NCBI RefSeq assembly: GCF_026163695.1
Contig: NZ_JAOTID010000003.1
Coordinates: 248,001-312,000, forward strand
Direction of reading: 5' to 3'
From: Shumkonia mesophila
GTDB taxonomy: Bacteria > Pseudomonadota > Alphaproteobacteria > Rhodospirillales > Shumkoniaceae
DNA: 64,000 nucleotides
Positions 15,904 through 22,916 of the stretch are shown in pieces. The notes below the pieces were generated by a model. It searched no databases. It saw only the letters and a list, made by a program, of their open reading frames with translations, and was not told the origin of the DNA. Every line of letters starts with the position of its first letter. Within the stretch, counting starts at the first letter, position 1. Made by a program: the position numbers and the translations under genes.

Positions 15904-18249
15904 TTACGGCAGAGCGTAGGCGATAATCGAATCGCCCTTCTTGGTGCCGAGCGAGCCATGGCCACCGGCCACCACTACAAGGAACTGCTTTCCATTTGGA
16001 GCCTGGTATGTCATCGGCGTCGCTTGCCCGCCGGCGGGAAGCCGGTCTTTCCACAGCGTTTCGCCGGTCGCTACATCAAAGGCCCGGACGTAGTAATCGA
16101 GCGTTCCGCTTAAGAAGGCGACACCGCCGGCGGTGACGACGGGGCCTCCCAGGTCGGGCACGCCCATTTCGAATGGTAGCGGGATCGGCGCCCGGTCCCG
16201 CACCGTGCCGTTCTTGTGTTGCCATACGACCTTGCCGGTCCTCAAGTCGGCGCCGGCGACGTAACCCCACGGCGGGGCCTGGCAGGGCAGGCCGAGCGGA
16301 GAAACGAGCGGCTCCAGGAGGGCGGCGAACGGCGCGCCATAGTTTTCGTTCAGGCCGGGAGCACCGCTCGAGACATAGTTCGCGGTCTCATTCTTGCGCG
16401 GGATCAGCTTGCTGACGAAGGCGAGATACGAGGGGGTGGCGAACATTATCTGCTGGACGGGGTCGATGGCGATGCCGCCCCAGTTGAAGACACCGAAGTT
16501 GCCAGGATAGATGATCGAGCCTTCGGTCGACGGCGGCGTATAGCGGCCCTCGTAACGCAGCGATTGGAATCGGACCCGGCACATCAGCTGGTCGAACATG
16601 GTGGCCCCCCACATGTCGCGACCCTCGAGGGGGCGAGGGGGCTTAAACGTGAGAGCGGACGTCGGCTGCGTAGGCGCCGTCCGATCGCCCCTGGCCGCGC
16701 CGCGCGGCGCCGGTTCCTCCGATACCGGCAGGATCGGCTGGCCGTTGCGCCGATCGAGGACATAGACGTCGCCTTGCTTGGTCGGCGCGACCAGCGCGGG
16801 AACGAGGCCTGACTGCGTCTGGAGGTCGAGAAGGCTCGGCTGCGACGGAACGTCCATATCCCACAGGTCGTGGTGTACGGTCTGGAAGATCCAGCGGACC
16901 TTGCCGGTACGGACGTCGAGCGCGACGACGGCCGAAGAGAATCGTTCAGTTTCGGGGTTGCGCTTGCCACCCCATTGATCCGGCGGCTGGTTGCCCATCG
17001 GCAGATAAACCAGGCCAAGATTTTCGTCGACGCTGGCGATCGACCACATGTTCGGCGAGTTTTCGGTATAGGTTTTGCCGGGCGAAAGCGGTTCCGTCCG
17101 CGACGGATTTCCCGAATCCCAGTTCCACACCAGCTCGCCGGTGTTGATGTCGTAGGCACGCACGACGCCCGAGGGTTCTGTCGTTGACACGTTGTCGTTG
17201 ACGGCGCCGCCGATGATGATAAGTCCGGCTGTCACCACCGGCGGCGAGGTCGAGTAATAGAACCCTTTTTGAAGGTGGGGCATGTTTTCCCACAAGTTCA
17301 CCGTGCCGTCGGCACCGCCGAATCCGGGACAAACCTCGCCTGTCTCGGCATTAAGGGCGATCAGGCGGGCATCCGCGGTGGGCAGGAAAACGCGTCGCGG
17401 GCAGCCGAATGTCGAGGCGGCGCCCGTCGCCTCGTAATAGGAGACACCGCGGCAGGTACGGTGCTGCAGGCCAACGATCTGTCCTACCTTGGGATCGAAG
17501 CGCCACCGTTCCTTGCCGGTTTCCGCATCGAGCGCGATGGCGTAGTTGTGCGGCGTGCATAGGTAGAGGGTGTCGCCGACCTTGAGCGGCGTCATTTCGT
17601 AGGTGGTTTCGACCGGATCGCCGGGCTTTTGTGTGTCCCCTGTATGATAGGTCCACGCCACTCTCAATCGGTCGACATTTGCTGGCGTGATCTGGTCGAG
17701 GGGAGAATAACGGTCTCCATAGCCGGTCCGCCCATAGGCGCGCCAATCGCCGGCGGGCATGCCACCATGATCGGCGGCGACGGCGACAGGGGTGGTCGCC
17801 AGTCTGCCGGGCCGATCATGTGGATTGCTGAATTGAGCCGCAGCGGCCACCGCGACCGCCAGGGCCAGCGAGACCGTGAGGGAAAGACCGGTCGACCGCC
17901 ACGCCGGCGCGGCCGGCTGTTCCATAGGGGCGGCCGGTGACGGCCGGTCCGCCACGCCGGGGATCAGCAGCCAAAGACCGACGAGGACAATGACCGCGCC
18001 ACGCGGCGCCAGTTGCCACCAGTCGAGGCCGACTTCCCAGACGGCCCAGGCCAGGGTGCCCAGCACGATCGCCGCGTACAACGGGAGCGCAAGGCGATGG
18101 CGCACAATCAGAAACCAGGCGGTCAGCAGAAATCCCACGGCGACGGCAAGGTAATACCAACTGCCGCCCTCGGCGACGAGCCAGGTGCCCCCTACGCCGA
18201 GCGCCAGCCCGATCGCCGCCAGGACGAGTCCCGAAACAACCCTCAGCAT
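15904..18249 (-). CDS. gcd: membrane-bound PQQ-dependent glucose/quinate/shikimate dehydrogenase
   Basis: A 781-residue quinoprotein. The first roughly 125 residues hold four or five membrane helices that anchor it and pass electrons to ubiquinone. The rest is an eight-bladed PQQ propeller facing the periplasm (GDWRAYGRTGYGDRYSPLDQ, then GKVRWIFQTVHHDLWDMDVP and WGATMFDQLMCRVRF). The start at 18249 is chosen for its strong GGAGGG site; a longer start at 18297 is possible. It oxidises aldoses or cyclic polyols outside the cytoplasm. A perfect EcfG-type promoter precedes it, and tkt diverges from it. No PQQ synthesis genes are in view. Confidence 0.92.
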   Translation of the reverse strand: MLRVVSGLVLAAIGLALGVGGTWLVAEGGSWYYLAVAVGFLLTAWFLIVRHRLALPLYAAIVLGTLAWAVWEVGLDWWQLAPRGAVIVLVGLWLLIPGVADRPSPAAPMEQPAAPAWRSTGLSLTVSLALAVAVAAAAQFSNPHDRPGRLATTPVAVAADHGGMPAGDWRAYGRTGYGDRYSPLDQITPANVDRLRVAWTYHTGDTQKPGDPVETTYEMTPLKVGDTLYLCTPHNYAIALDAETGKERWRFDPKVGQIVGLQHRTCRGVSYYEATGAASTFGCPRRVFLPTADARLIALNAETGEVCPGFGGADGTVNLWENMPHLQKGFYYSTSPPVVTAGLIIIGGAVNDNVSTTEPSGVVRAYDINTGELVWNWDSGNPSRTEPLSPGKTYTENSPNMWSIASVDENLGLVYLPMGNQPPDQWGGKRNPETERFSSAVVALDVRTGKVRWIFQTVHHDLWDMDVPSQPSLLDLQTQSGLVPALVAPTKQGDVYVLDRRNGQPILPVSEEPAPRGAARGDRTAPTQPTSALTFKPPRPLEGRDMWGATMFDQLMCRVRFQSLRYEGRYTPPSTEGSIIYPGNFGVFNWGGIAIDPVQQIMFATPSYLAFVSKLIPRKNETANYVSSGAPGLNENYGAPFAALLEPLVSPLGLPCQAPPWGYVAGADLRTGKVVWQHKNGTVRDRAPIPLPFEMGVPDLGGPVVTAGGVAFLSGTLDYYVRAFDVATGETLWKDRLPAGGQATPMTYQAPNGKQFLVVVAGGHGSLGTKKGDSIIAYALP

Positions 18250-18310
18250 CCAAGCCCTCCATCTCCGCGTGGTTCGCGGCGAGTCCTGCCGCCGCATCTC
18301 GAAGCGCTCT

Positions 18311-18335
18311 AACGCTCCTCCGGTGGGTTGGTTCC
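18311..18335 (-). promoter_or_regulatory. EcfG-type promoter for gcd
   Basis: Minus strand: GGAAC, 16 bases, CGTT, an exact match, about 61 bases before the gcd start codon. It is back-to-back with the tkt promoter. Confidence 0.75.
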
Positions 18336-18359
18336 TTGATTCCAGGGTTCGGGCGGTCT

Positions 18360-18384
18360 GGAACCATCCGGCAGGAGCGGCGTT
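18360..18384 (+). promoter_or_regulatory. EcfG-type promoter for tkt
   Basis: Plus strand: GGAAC, 16 bases, CGTT, an exact match, 46 bases before the chosen tkt start. Confidence 0.75.
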
Positions 18385-18430
18385 GTTGAGGCGGGCCGAC
18401 ATGGCCGCACTGGAAGGAGAGGGTACGAAG

Positions 18431-20302
18431 ATGGCCCGGACACAACGAGTTGTACCGCGCGAGGCAGATGTCTCGAACCTGGAGGCGGTGGCGACGCGGC
18501 TGCGGCGCAAGGTCATCGACATGACGACGGAGGCCGGCTCCGGCCATCCGACGTCGTGCCTGTCGTGCGCCGACCTGGTGGCAGCCTTGTTCTTTTCCGA
18601 GATGCGCTGGGACCCCTCCGCTCCGGATGCCGTTGATACCGATACCTTCGTTCTCTCGAAGGGGCACGCGGCGCCGATCCTGTGGGCCGTGCTGTCGGAG
18701 GCGGGGGTGGCGATGGAGCCGCTGTCTTCGCTGCGGCGTTTCGGCAGCACCCTGGAGGGACACCCGACGCCCAGCAGCCCGTGGGTGAAGGTCTCCACCG
18801 GCTCGCTCGGGCAGGGGCTGCCCGTCGCCAACGGTATCGCGCTGGCCAACCGGATGGACAGGATCGATGCCGACGTCTTTTGCCTGTTAGGGGACGGCGA
18901 ATGCGCCGAGGGCGCGGTCTGGGAAGCGGCGCAATTCGCCTCGGCGAACGGCCTGTCGAGCGTGGTGGCGATTGTCGACGTCAATGGGCTGGGGCAGACG
19001 GGAAGCACCGCCTACGGCCGCGACACCGGCGTCTTCGCCCGTCGGTTCGAGGCCTTCGGGTGGAGCGCCATCGAGATTGACGGCCACGACATGCACGCCA
19101 TCCGCGACGCCCTGTTCAGGGCGCGCAGCGAAAGGCCGGCGGCCATCCTGGCGAGGACCGTGAAGGGAAAGGGCGTGTCCTTCCTGGAGGACGCCCTGGA
19201 CATGCACGGCAAGCCTCTCGATGCCGGGCAGCGGGAAAAGGCGCTCGAGGAATTGGGTGACCCCGTCACCCGCGTTGTGGTCATGTCCCACCGGGTGGGC
19301 GGCGGGCGGGTGCCGGCGTCATCCAATCCTCCGCCTATCGAGATATCCTATGAACCGGATGCCGCCGTCGCCACCCGCGCCGCGTTCGGCACCGCGCTGG
19401 CCAAGCTGGGGACCGTCATGCCCGACCTTGTCGTCATCGACGGCGACGTCGGCAATTCGACGGGCACGCTGGTCTTCGCGAAGGATCATGCCGAGCGGTT
19501 CGTCCAGGCCTACATCGCCGAGCAGAACATGGCCGGAGTCGCCATGGGATTGGCCGCATGCGGCAAGCGCCCGGTCGTCGCCTCCTTCGCCGCCTTCCTG
19601 ACCCGGGCAGCGGACTTCATCCGCATGGCCAGCCACTCGCAACTGCCGCATCTCGTTTTTTGCGGCAGCCATGTCGGCGTCTCCATTGGCGAGGATGGGC
19701 CGTCGCAGATGGGGCTGGAGGATCTGAGCCTGTTTCGGGCGCTGGGCCACAGCACGGTGCTCTACCCGGCCGACGCGGTGGGGGCGGAGCGGCTGACCGA
19801 ACAGGCCGTCCTGACGCCGGGCATTGTCTATCTGAGGACCAGTCGTCCGAAAACGCCGGTGCTCTATCCGAACGATGCCGAATTTCCGGTCGGCGGCAGC
19901 AAGACCTTGCGGACCTCGTACGGGGATGCCTTCACCATCGTCGCCGCCGGCATCACCGTCTTCGAGGCGCTGGCCGCGCACGACCAGTTGAAGGAGCGGG
20001 GCATTGCCACGCGGGTGATCGACGCCTACTCGGTGAAGCCGCTCGATGGCGTCACGTTGGCGAAGGCGGCGGCGGAGACCCGGGGCATCGTGGTGGTCGA
20101 GGATCACTGGATCGATGGCGGTCTGGGCGACGCCGTGGCCGCCGAACTTGCCCAAACCGGTTACGCGGTACCGGTACGCCGGCTGGCCATCATCCGGCAA
20201 CCGCAATCCGGCGATCCACGCGCGCTGATCGAGAACCTCGGCATTTCGACGGCGGATATCGTCCGGGAAATCACCCGGATGTCCGGCGAACCGAACCTCT
20301 AG
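18431..20302 (+). CDS. tkt: transketolase
   Basis: A 623-residue thiamine-diphosphate enzyme moving two-carbon units between sugar phosphates in the pentose phosphate pathway. The N-terminal half carries EAGSGHPTSCLSCADLVAAL, the SKGHAAPILWAVL block and the TPP motif GDGECAEGAVWEAA...N. The pyrimidine domain has the catalytic glutamate in AYIAEQNMAGVAMGLA. It is shorter than E. coli transketolase (about 660) and of the actinobacterial/archaeal-like single-chain layout. The start follows GGAAGGAGAGG; an in-frame ATG at 18401 is less likely. It has its own EcfG-type promoter and diverges from gcd, so it may be a stress-induced copy apart from any housekeeping gene. Confidence 0.93.
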   Translation: MARTQRVVPREADVSNLEAVATRLRRKVIDMTTEAGSGHPTSCLSCADLVAALFFSEMRWDPSAPDAVDTDTFVLSKGHAAPILWAVLSEAGVAMEPLSSLRRFGSTLEGHPTPSSPWVKVSTGSLGQGLPVANGIALANRMDRIDADVFCLLGDGECAEGAVWEAAQFASANGLSSVVAIVDVNGLGQTGSTAYGRDTGVFARRFEAFGWSAIEIDGHDMHAIRDALFRARSERPAAILARTVKGKGVSFLEDALDMHGKPLDAGQREKALEELGDPVTRVVVMSHRVGGGRVPASSNPPPIEISYEPDAAVATRAAFGTALAKLGTVMPDLVVIDGDVGNSTGTLVFAKDHAERFVQAYIAEQNMAGVAMGLAACGKRPVVASFAAFLTRAADFIRMASHSQLPHLVFCGSHVGVSIGEDGPSQMGLEDLSLFRALGHSTVLYPADAVGAERLTEQAVLTPGIVYLRTSRPKTPVLYPNDAEFPVGGSKTLRTSYGDAFTIVAAGITVFEALAAHDQLKERGIATRVIDAYSVKPLDGVTLAKAAAETRGIVVVEDHWIDGGLGDAVAAELAQTGYAVPVRRLAIIRQPQSGDPRALIENLGISTADIVREITRMSGEPNL

Positions 20303-20344
20303 GGTGGCGGAGGAAAAGAGCGCCCGGCGGTTGAGCACCAGACG

Positions 20345-20665
20345 TCAGTGGCCAGTCAGTTCCAGACACAGGCCGGCGCAGATGCGGCAGCTTTCGGCAC
20401 ATCGCGCCATCACCGGGTCGGCGATCTTCCCGCAGGCGTCGGCGCACCGGGAGCAAATGATGGCGCACGCCCGGCATATTTCGCGGTGATTGGGCGATCC
20501 GCGATTCAGAAAGCGAACAGCGGCTTCGCAGATATCGCTGCAATCCCACAGCAGACGGACGACGTCGCGCAGCTTCTCGTCCCCTTTGACCAGGTAATGG
20601 GTGGCCGCCTGTACGCAAAGGGTGTTGGCTTCGCCACAGGCATCCCGGCACTTGCTGAGGTCCAT
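20345..20665 (-). CDS. four-helix bundle copper-binding protein (Csp/DUF326 type)
   Basis: A 106-residue cysteine-rich protein with repeated C-x3-C patterns (SKCRDACGEANTLCVQAA, then WDCSDICEAA and CRACAIICSRCADACGK) on helices. This is the pattern of copper storage proteins, in which cysteines line the core of a four-helix bundle and bind many Cu(I) ions. It lacks a signal peptide, so it is cytosolic like Csp3. The start at 20665 follows GAAGGAG; an ATG 21 bases upstream is less likely. It converges on tkt and has an EcfG-like promoter. Confidence 0.88.
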   Translation of the reverse strand: MDLSKCRDACGEANTLCVQAATHYLVKGDEKLRDVVRLLWDCSDICEAAVRFLNRGSPNHREICRACAIICSRCADACGKIADPVMARCAESCRICAGLCLELTGH

Positions 20666-20700
20666 CGACGTCTCCTTCACTGTCACTCTTCCGAAGCGGG

Positions 20701-20726
20701 AACCGGCGGGAGAAGCTGTTGGTTCC
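20701..20726 (-). promoter_or_regulatory. EcfG-like promoter for the copper protein
   Basis: Minus strand: GGAAC, 17 bases, GGTT (one base off CGTT), about 36 bases before the start codon. Confidence 0.5.
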
Positions 20727-20931
20727 GTCGCGAGACGGGCGGGATTTCAGCGTCTCCCCACGATACCCGCTTTTCCCGTATTCCCTGGAAGAGGGGCTGG
20801 CCCGCATGGGTTTTACGTGCGGTGATTTCGACGAAGGAATCTGGACCGAGGGGCCGGGCCTTTCCTGATCTCATTCCGCGAACCAGTGCCGCGCGGAGCC
20901 AGCGCCCATGCCGCCCGAATATCTCCTTTTG

Positions 20932-20956
20932 GGAACCAATACGCCGCTGGGCCGTT
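20932..20956 (+). promoter_or_regulatory. EcfG-type promoter for the DUF1328-dodecin unit
   Basis: Plus strand: GGAAC, 16 bases, CGTT, an exact match, 55 bases before the DUF1328 start codon. Confidence 0.72.
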
Positions 20957-21011
20957 CATCGTCGCGGGATGGCGTTCCGTCCCTTGGGTATGGAATGGAA
21001 GGATCGAGCCA

Positions 21012-21185
21012 ATGTTGTACTGGGCAGTGGTTTTCTTCATCGTCGCGATCGTCGCCGGCGTGTTCGGCTTCGGCGGGATTTCGGCCGCGGCGACCGACAT
21101 CGCGCAGATCCTGTTCTTCGTGTTCATCGTTCTGTTCGTTCTCTCGCTCATCTTCGGGTATCGGGGACGGCGGCCGCCGGTTTGA
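21012..21185 (+). CDS. DUF1328 family small membrane protein (YtjA-like)
   Basis: A 57-residue protein with two hydrophobic helices separated by [12 protein letters not shown] ([20 protein letters not shown], then [18 protein letters not shown]). The whole sequence fits the DUF1328/YtjA family of inner-membrane proteins, often stress induced. The start at 21012 is where the family begins; the frame extends upstream without conservation. It lies 52 bases before the dodecin gene and behind an exact EcfG-type promoter. Confidence 0.88.
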   Translation: MLYWAVVFFIVAIVAGVFGFGGISAAATDIAQILFFVFIVLFVLSLIFGYRGRRPPV

Positions 21186-21237
21186 TGCCGGCCGAACACC
21201 AGCATGACCAAGCCGGGGAATCCCGAGGAGACCCGCA

Positions 21238-21450
21238 ATGAGCGACAACGTCTATGCAATCACCGAGGTGGTCGGCTCGTCGTCGGACTCGATTGAAGAC
21301 GCCATCGACAACGCCGTCACGACGGCGACGCAAACGCTTCGGAACCTCGAATGGTTCGAGGTCGGCCAGGTGCGTGGCCACATCGTCGACGGACAGGTGG
21401 AACACTATCAAGTGTATGTCAGGTTAGGCTTGCGCTACGAACGGAAATGA
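21238..21450 (+). CDS. dodecin family protein
   Basis: A 70-residue dodecin, a small protein that assembles into a hollow dodecamer binding flavins. The sequence shows the fold's order: strand (VYAITEVVGSSSDSIEDAID), long helix (NAVTTATQTLRNLEWFEV) and two strands (GQVRGHIVDG, VEHYQVYVRLGLRYE). Trp39, in NLEWFEV, matches the flavin-stacking tryptophan. GAGGAG precedes the ATG. It is likely co-transcribed with the DUF1328 gene and may buffer free flavin under stress. Confidence 0.92.
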   Translation: MSDNVYAITEVVGSSSDSIEDAIDNAVTTATQTLRNLEWFEVGQVRGHIVDGQVEHYQVYVRLGLRYERK

Positions 21451-21529
21451 CCAACCGGGAAGGCGCCGGAACCCGCTTTGGTCCCGGCGCCTTCCTGTGA
21501 TCAATGGCGTTCTGGAGGGGCGGCTTTCG

Positions 21530-21844
21530 CTATTTCACGGTAATGTTGTTTTCGACCCGGCGGACTCCCTCGACGCTGGCCGCAATTTGGCCCGCCCGGG
21601 CCTTCTCCTCGGCGGTGTTCACGAAGCCGCTGAGTTGCACGGTATCCTTGAAGGCGTTGACGTCGATGTCGGTGATCTTGACCATCGGGTCGTCGGCGAT
21701 CTTGGCCCGCACCTTGGTGCTGATCACGGTGCTGTCGATGTATTGCCCCGTGCTTTCCTGGGTGGGCGTCGCCTGGCAGGCGGAGAGGAAGATCGCCCCC
21801 GCAGCCAGGGTGGTCGCCGCGAGCTTTTTCGGAAACGTCATCAT
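21530..21844 (-). CDS. BON domain lipoprotein
   Basis: A 104-residue lipoprotein precursor. The signal peptide ends in the lipobox LSAC (cleavage before Cys23), followed by one BON domain at about 35-104 (DSTVISTKVRAKIADDPMVK, then VQLSGFVNTAEEKARAGQIA and RRVENNITVK). BON domains associate with membranes or envelope phospholipid; OsmY and DolP are relatives. GGAGGG precedes the first of two adjacent ATGs. A possible EcfG-like promoter lies 136 bases upstream. Confidence 0.88.
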   Translation of the reverse strand: MMTFPKKLAATTLAAGAIFLSACQATPTQESTGQYIDSTVISTKVRAKIADDPMVKITDIDVNAFKDTVQLSGFVNTAEEKARAGQIAASVEGVRRVENNITVK

Positions 21845-21980
21845 GCATAGCCCTCCTTGCAGCGGTTAACGATGCCGGCCGAATCCACGCCCGCGGCCGG
21901 CGGGACCGGTAAGCAGACCACGGTGACCCTGGGTTCTATTCCCACGGGAGGCGATCCGGCCGCCGGCGCCCTCATTTCAC

Positions 21981-22006
21981 AACCTTGGAAGGGGATGGGA
22001 AGTTCC
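21981..22006 (-). promoter_or_regulatory. possible EcfG-like promoter for the BON lipoprotein
   Basis: Minus strand: GGAAC, 17 bases, GGTT (one base off). It is 136 bases from the start codon, further away than the other elements, so it is less certain. Confidence 0.35.
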
Positions 22007-22045
22007 CGCTTAACGCGTGCCGGGATGCCCGTAACCGAAAGGCGC

Positions 22046-22071
22046 GGAACCGAATGCCCGCGTCGCGCGTT
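22046..22071 (+). promoter_or_regulatory. EcfG-type promoter for the DUF883-membrane protein pair
   Basis: Plus strand: GGAAC, 17 bases, CGTT, a full consensus match, 59 bases before the first of the two duplicated start codons. Confidence 0.65.
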
Positions 22072-22100
22072 AGTCATTCCGGCGATGGATGCGGCGGCCA

Positions 22101-22174
22101 CGCCGCGCCCCGGAAAAGAGGGATGTAGACATGGGAAATGCGCCGCGCCCCGGAAAAAAGGATGGAGACATGGC
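22101..22174 (+). repeat. tandem duplication of a ribosome site and start codon
   Basis: Two imperfect copies in a row, 22101-22135 and 22141-22174. Both begin CGCCGCGCCCCGGAAAA, continue with an AGGGATG- or AGGATGG-type ribosome site and end in GACATGG. The repeat places two ATGs 39 bases apart in the same frame at the head of the DUF883 gene. Confidence 0.75.
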
Positions 22175-22466
22175 AAGCGAGAGCGAGACCCTACGGAAGG
22201 ACATGGAAGAACTCCGAGCCTCCGTCGAGAAGCTGACCAAGGACATGGCCGACCTTAGCCAGTCCTGGACCAACGACATGAAGTCGCGGGCGGGCCAAAC
22301 GGCGGAGGCGTTGCGCGACACCGCCCGCACCGTCGCCGACGAGATCGGCGCGAAAACCAAGGAATCGGCCGAGGTGGTCGAGAAGACGGTGCGCGAAAGG
22401 CCATTCCAGAGCCTGATCGCCGCTTTCGGGGCCGGCCTGCTGCTGGCGCAGCTTTTGCGGCGCTGA
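22131..22466 (+). CDS. DUF883 family (ElaB/YqjD-like) membrane-anchored protein
   Basis: A 111-residue protein, or 98 residues from the second start at 22170. It consists of a long amphipathic helix (ETLRKDMEELRASVEKLTKD, then AEALRDTARTVADEIGAKTK) and a C-terminal hydrophobic anchor (FQSLIAAFGAGLLLAQLLRR). This is the ElaB/YqjD/DUF883 layout, proteins that anchor to the inner membrane and, in E. coli, bind ribosomes in stationary phase. The duplicated translation start (22101-22174) adds an in-frame leader MGNAPRPGKKDGD. The ancestral start is probably 22170, where similarity to the family begins. Confidence 0.8.
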   Translation: MGNAPRPGKKDGDMASESETLRKDMEELRASVEKLTKDMADLSQSWTNDMKSRAGQTAEALRDTARTVADEIGAKTKESAEVVEKTVRERPFQSLIAAFGAGLLLAQLLRR

Positions 22467-22481
22467 CGGCGCGCCGGACGG

Positions 22482-22910
22482 ATGGCCATGAACGTGATGA
22501 TGTGGTTGGGCTTGCTCGGCGGCACCGTCGAGCGGGCGAAGGCCGGCCTCCAACGCCGCATTGTTGGAACGATGGTCATCGTGGGTGGCGCCATCGTACT
22601 TGTTTGCGCCGCTGGATTCGCCCTGGCGGCCGCACACATGTGGCTGTCGACCCGGATGCCGAATTATTTGGCGGCGCTCACCATCGCCGGCGGGCTGGCA
22701 CTGGTCGGCCTCATCGTCGTCGCCGTGGGGCGTCAGCGGGCCCGCTCGCCGGCACGTTCCCCCGACGTCGCCGCGCGGGTTGAACGCGTGGCAGACCGGG
22801 CACGCCAGGAGACGCTGTCGGCGGTCAACGAAAACGTTCTCTCCGCCGTCGTGACCGCGTTGGTCCTGGGCGTCGTGGCCGGACTGTTGCGTCCAAGAGG
22901 GCGGAAGTGA
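22482..22910 (+). CDS. holin-X/phage-holin-like membrane protein
   Basis: A 142-residue protein with two strong membrane helices (about 28-50 and 63-82), a charged region (PDVAARVERVADRARQETLS) and a third hydrophobic stretch near the C-terminus (VVTALVLGVVAGLLRP). Proteins of this layout are found after DUF883 genes and are often labelled phage holin family or Holin-X. That label reflects topology and there is no prophage here. It lies 15 bases after the DUF883 gene and shares its stress-type promoter. Confidence 0.6.
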   Translation: MAMNVMMWLGLLGGTVERAKAGLQRRIVGTMVIVGGAIVLVCAAGFALAAAHMWLSTRMPNYLAALTIAGGLALVGLIVVAVGRQRARSPARSPDVAARVERVADRARQETLSAVNENVLSAVVTALVLGVVAGLLRPRGRK

Positions 22911-22916
22911 GCTGTC

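Larger units (their letters stand above)
20666..21011. other. 346-base divergent promoter region
   Basis: No supported gene. It holds an EcfG-like promoter on each strand, one for the copper protein (20701-20726) and one for DUF1328 (20932-20956). A 20-codon frame at 20816 has no conserved features. The middle shows nothing else I can support. Confidence 0.5.

Noticed and set aside
18250-19008. N-terminal extension of the gcd frame to 1034 residues
   Set aside because: The extra part runs antisense through tkt; the strong ribosome site and first membrane helix set the start at 18249.
22482-22910. Holin-like protein as evidence of prophage
   Set aside because: No phage genes nearby; the partner is DUF883 and the promoter is stress-type.
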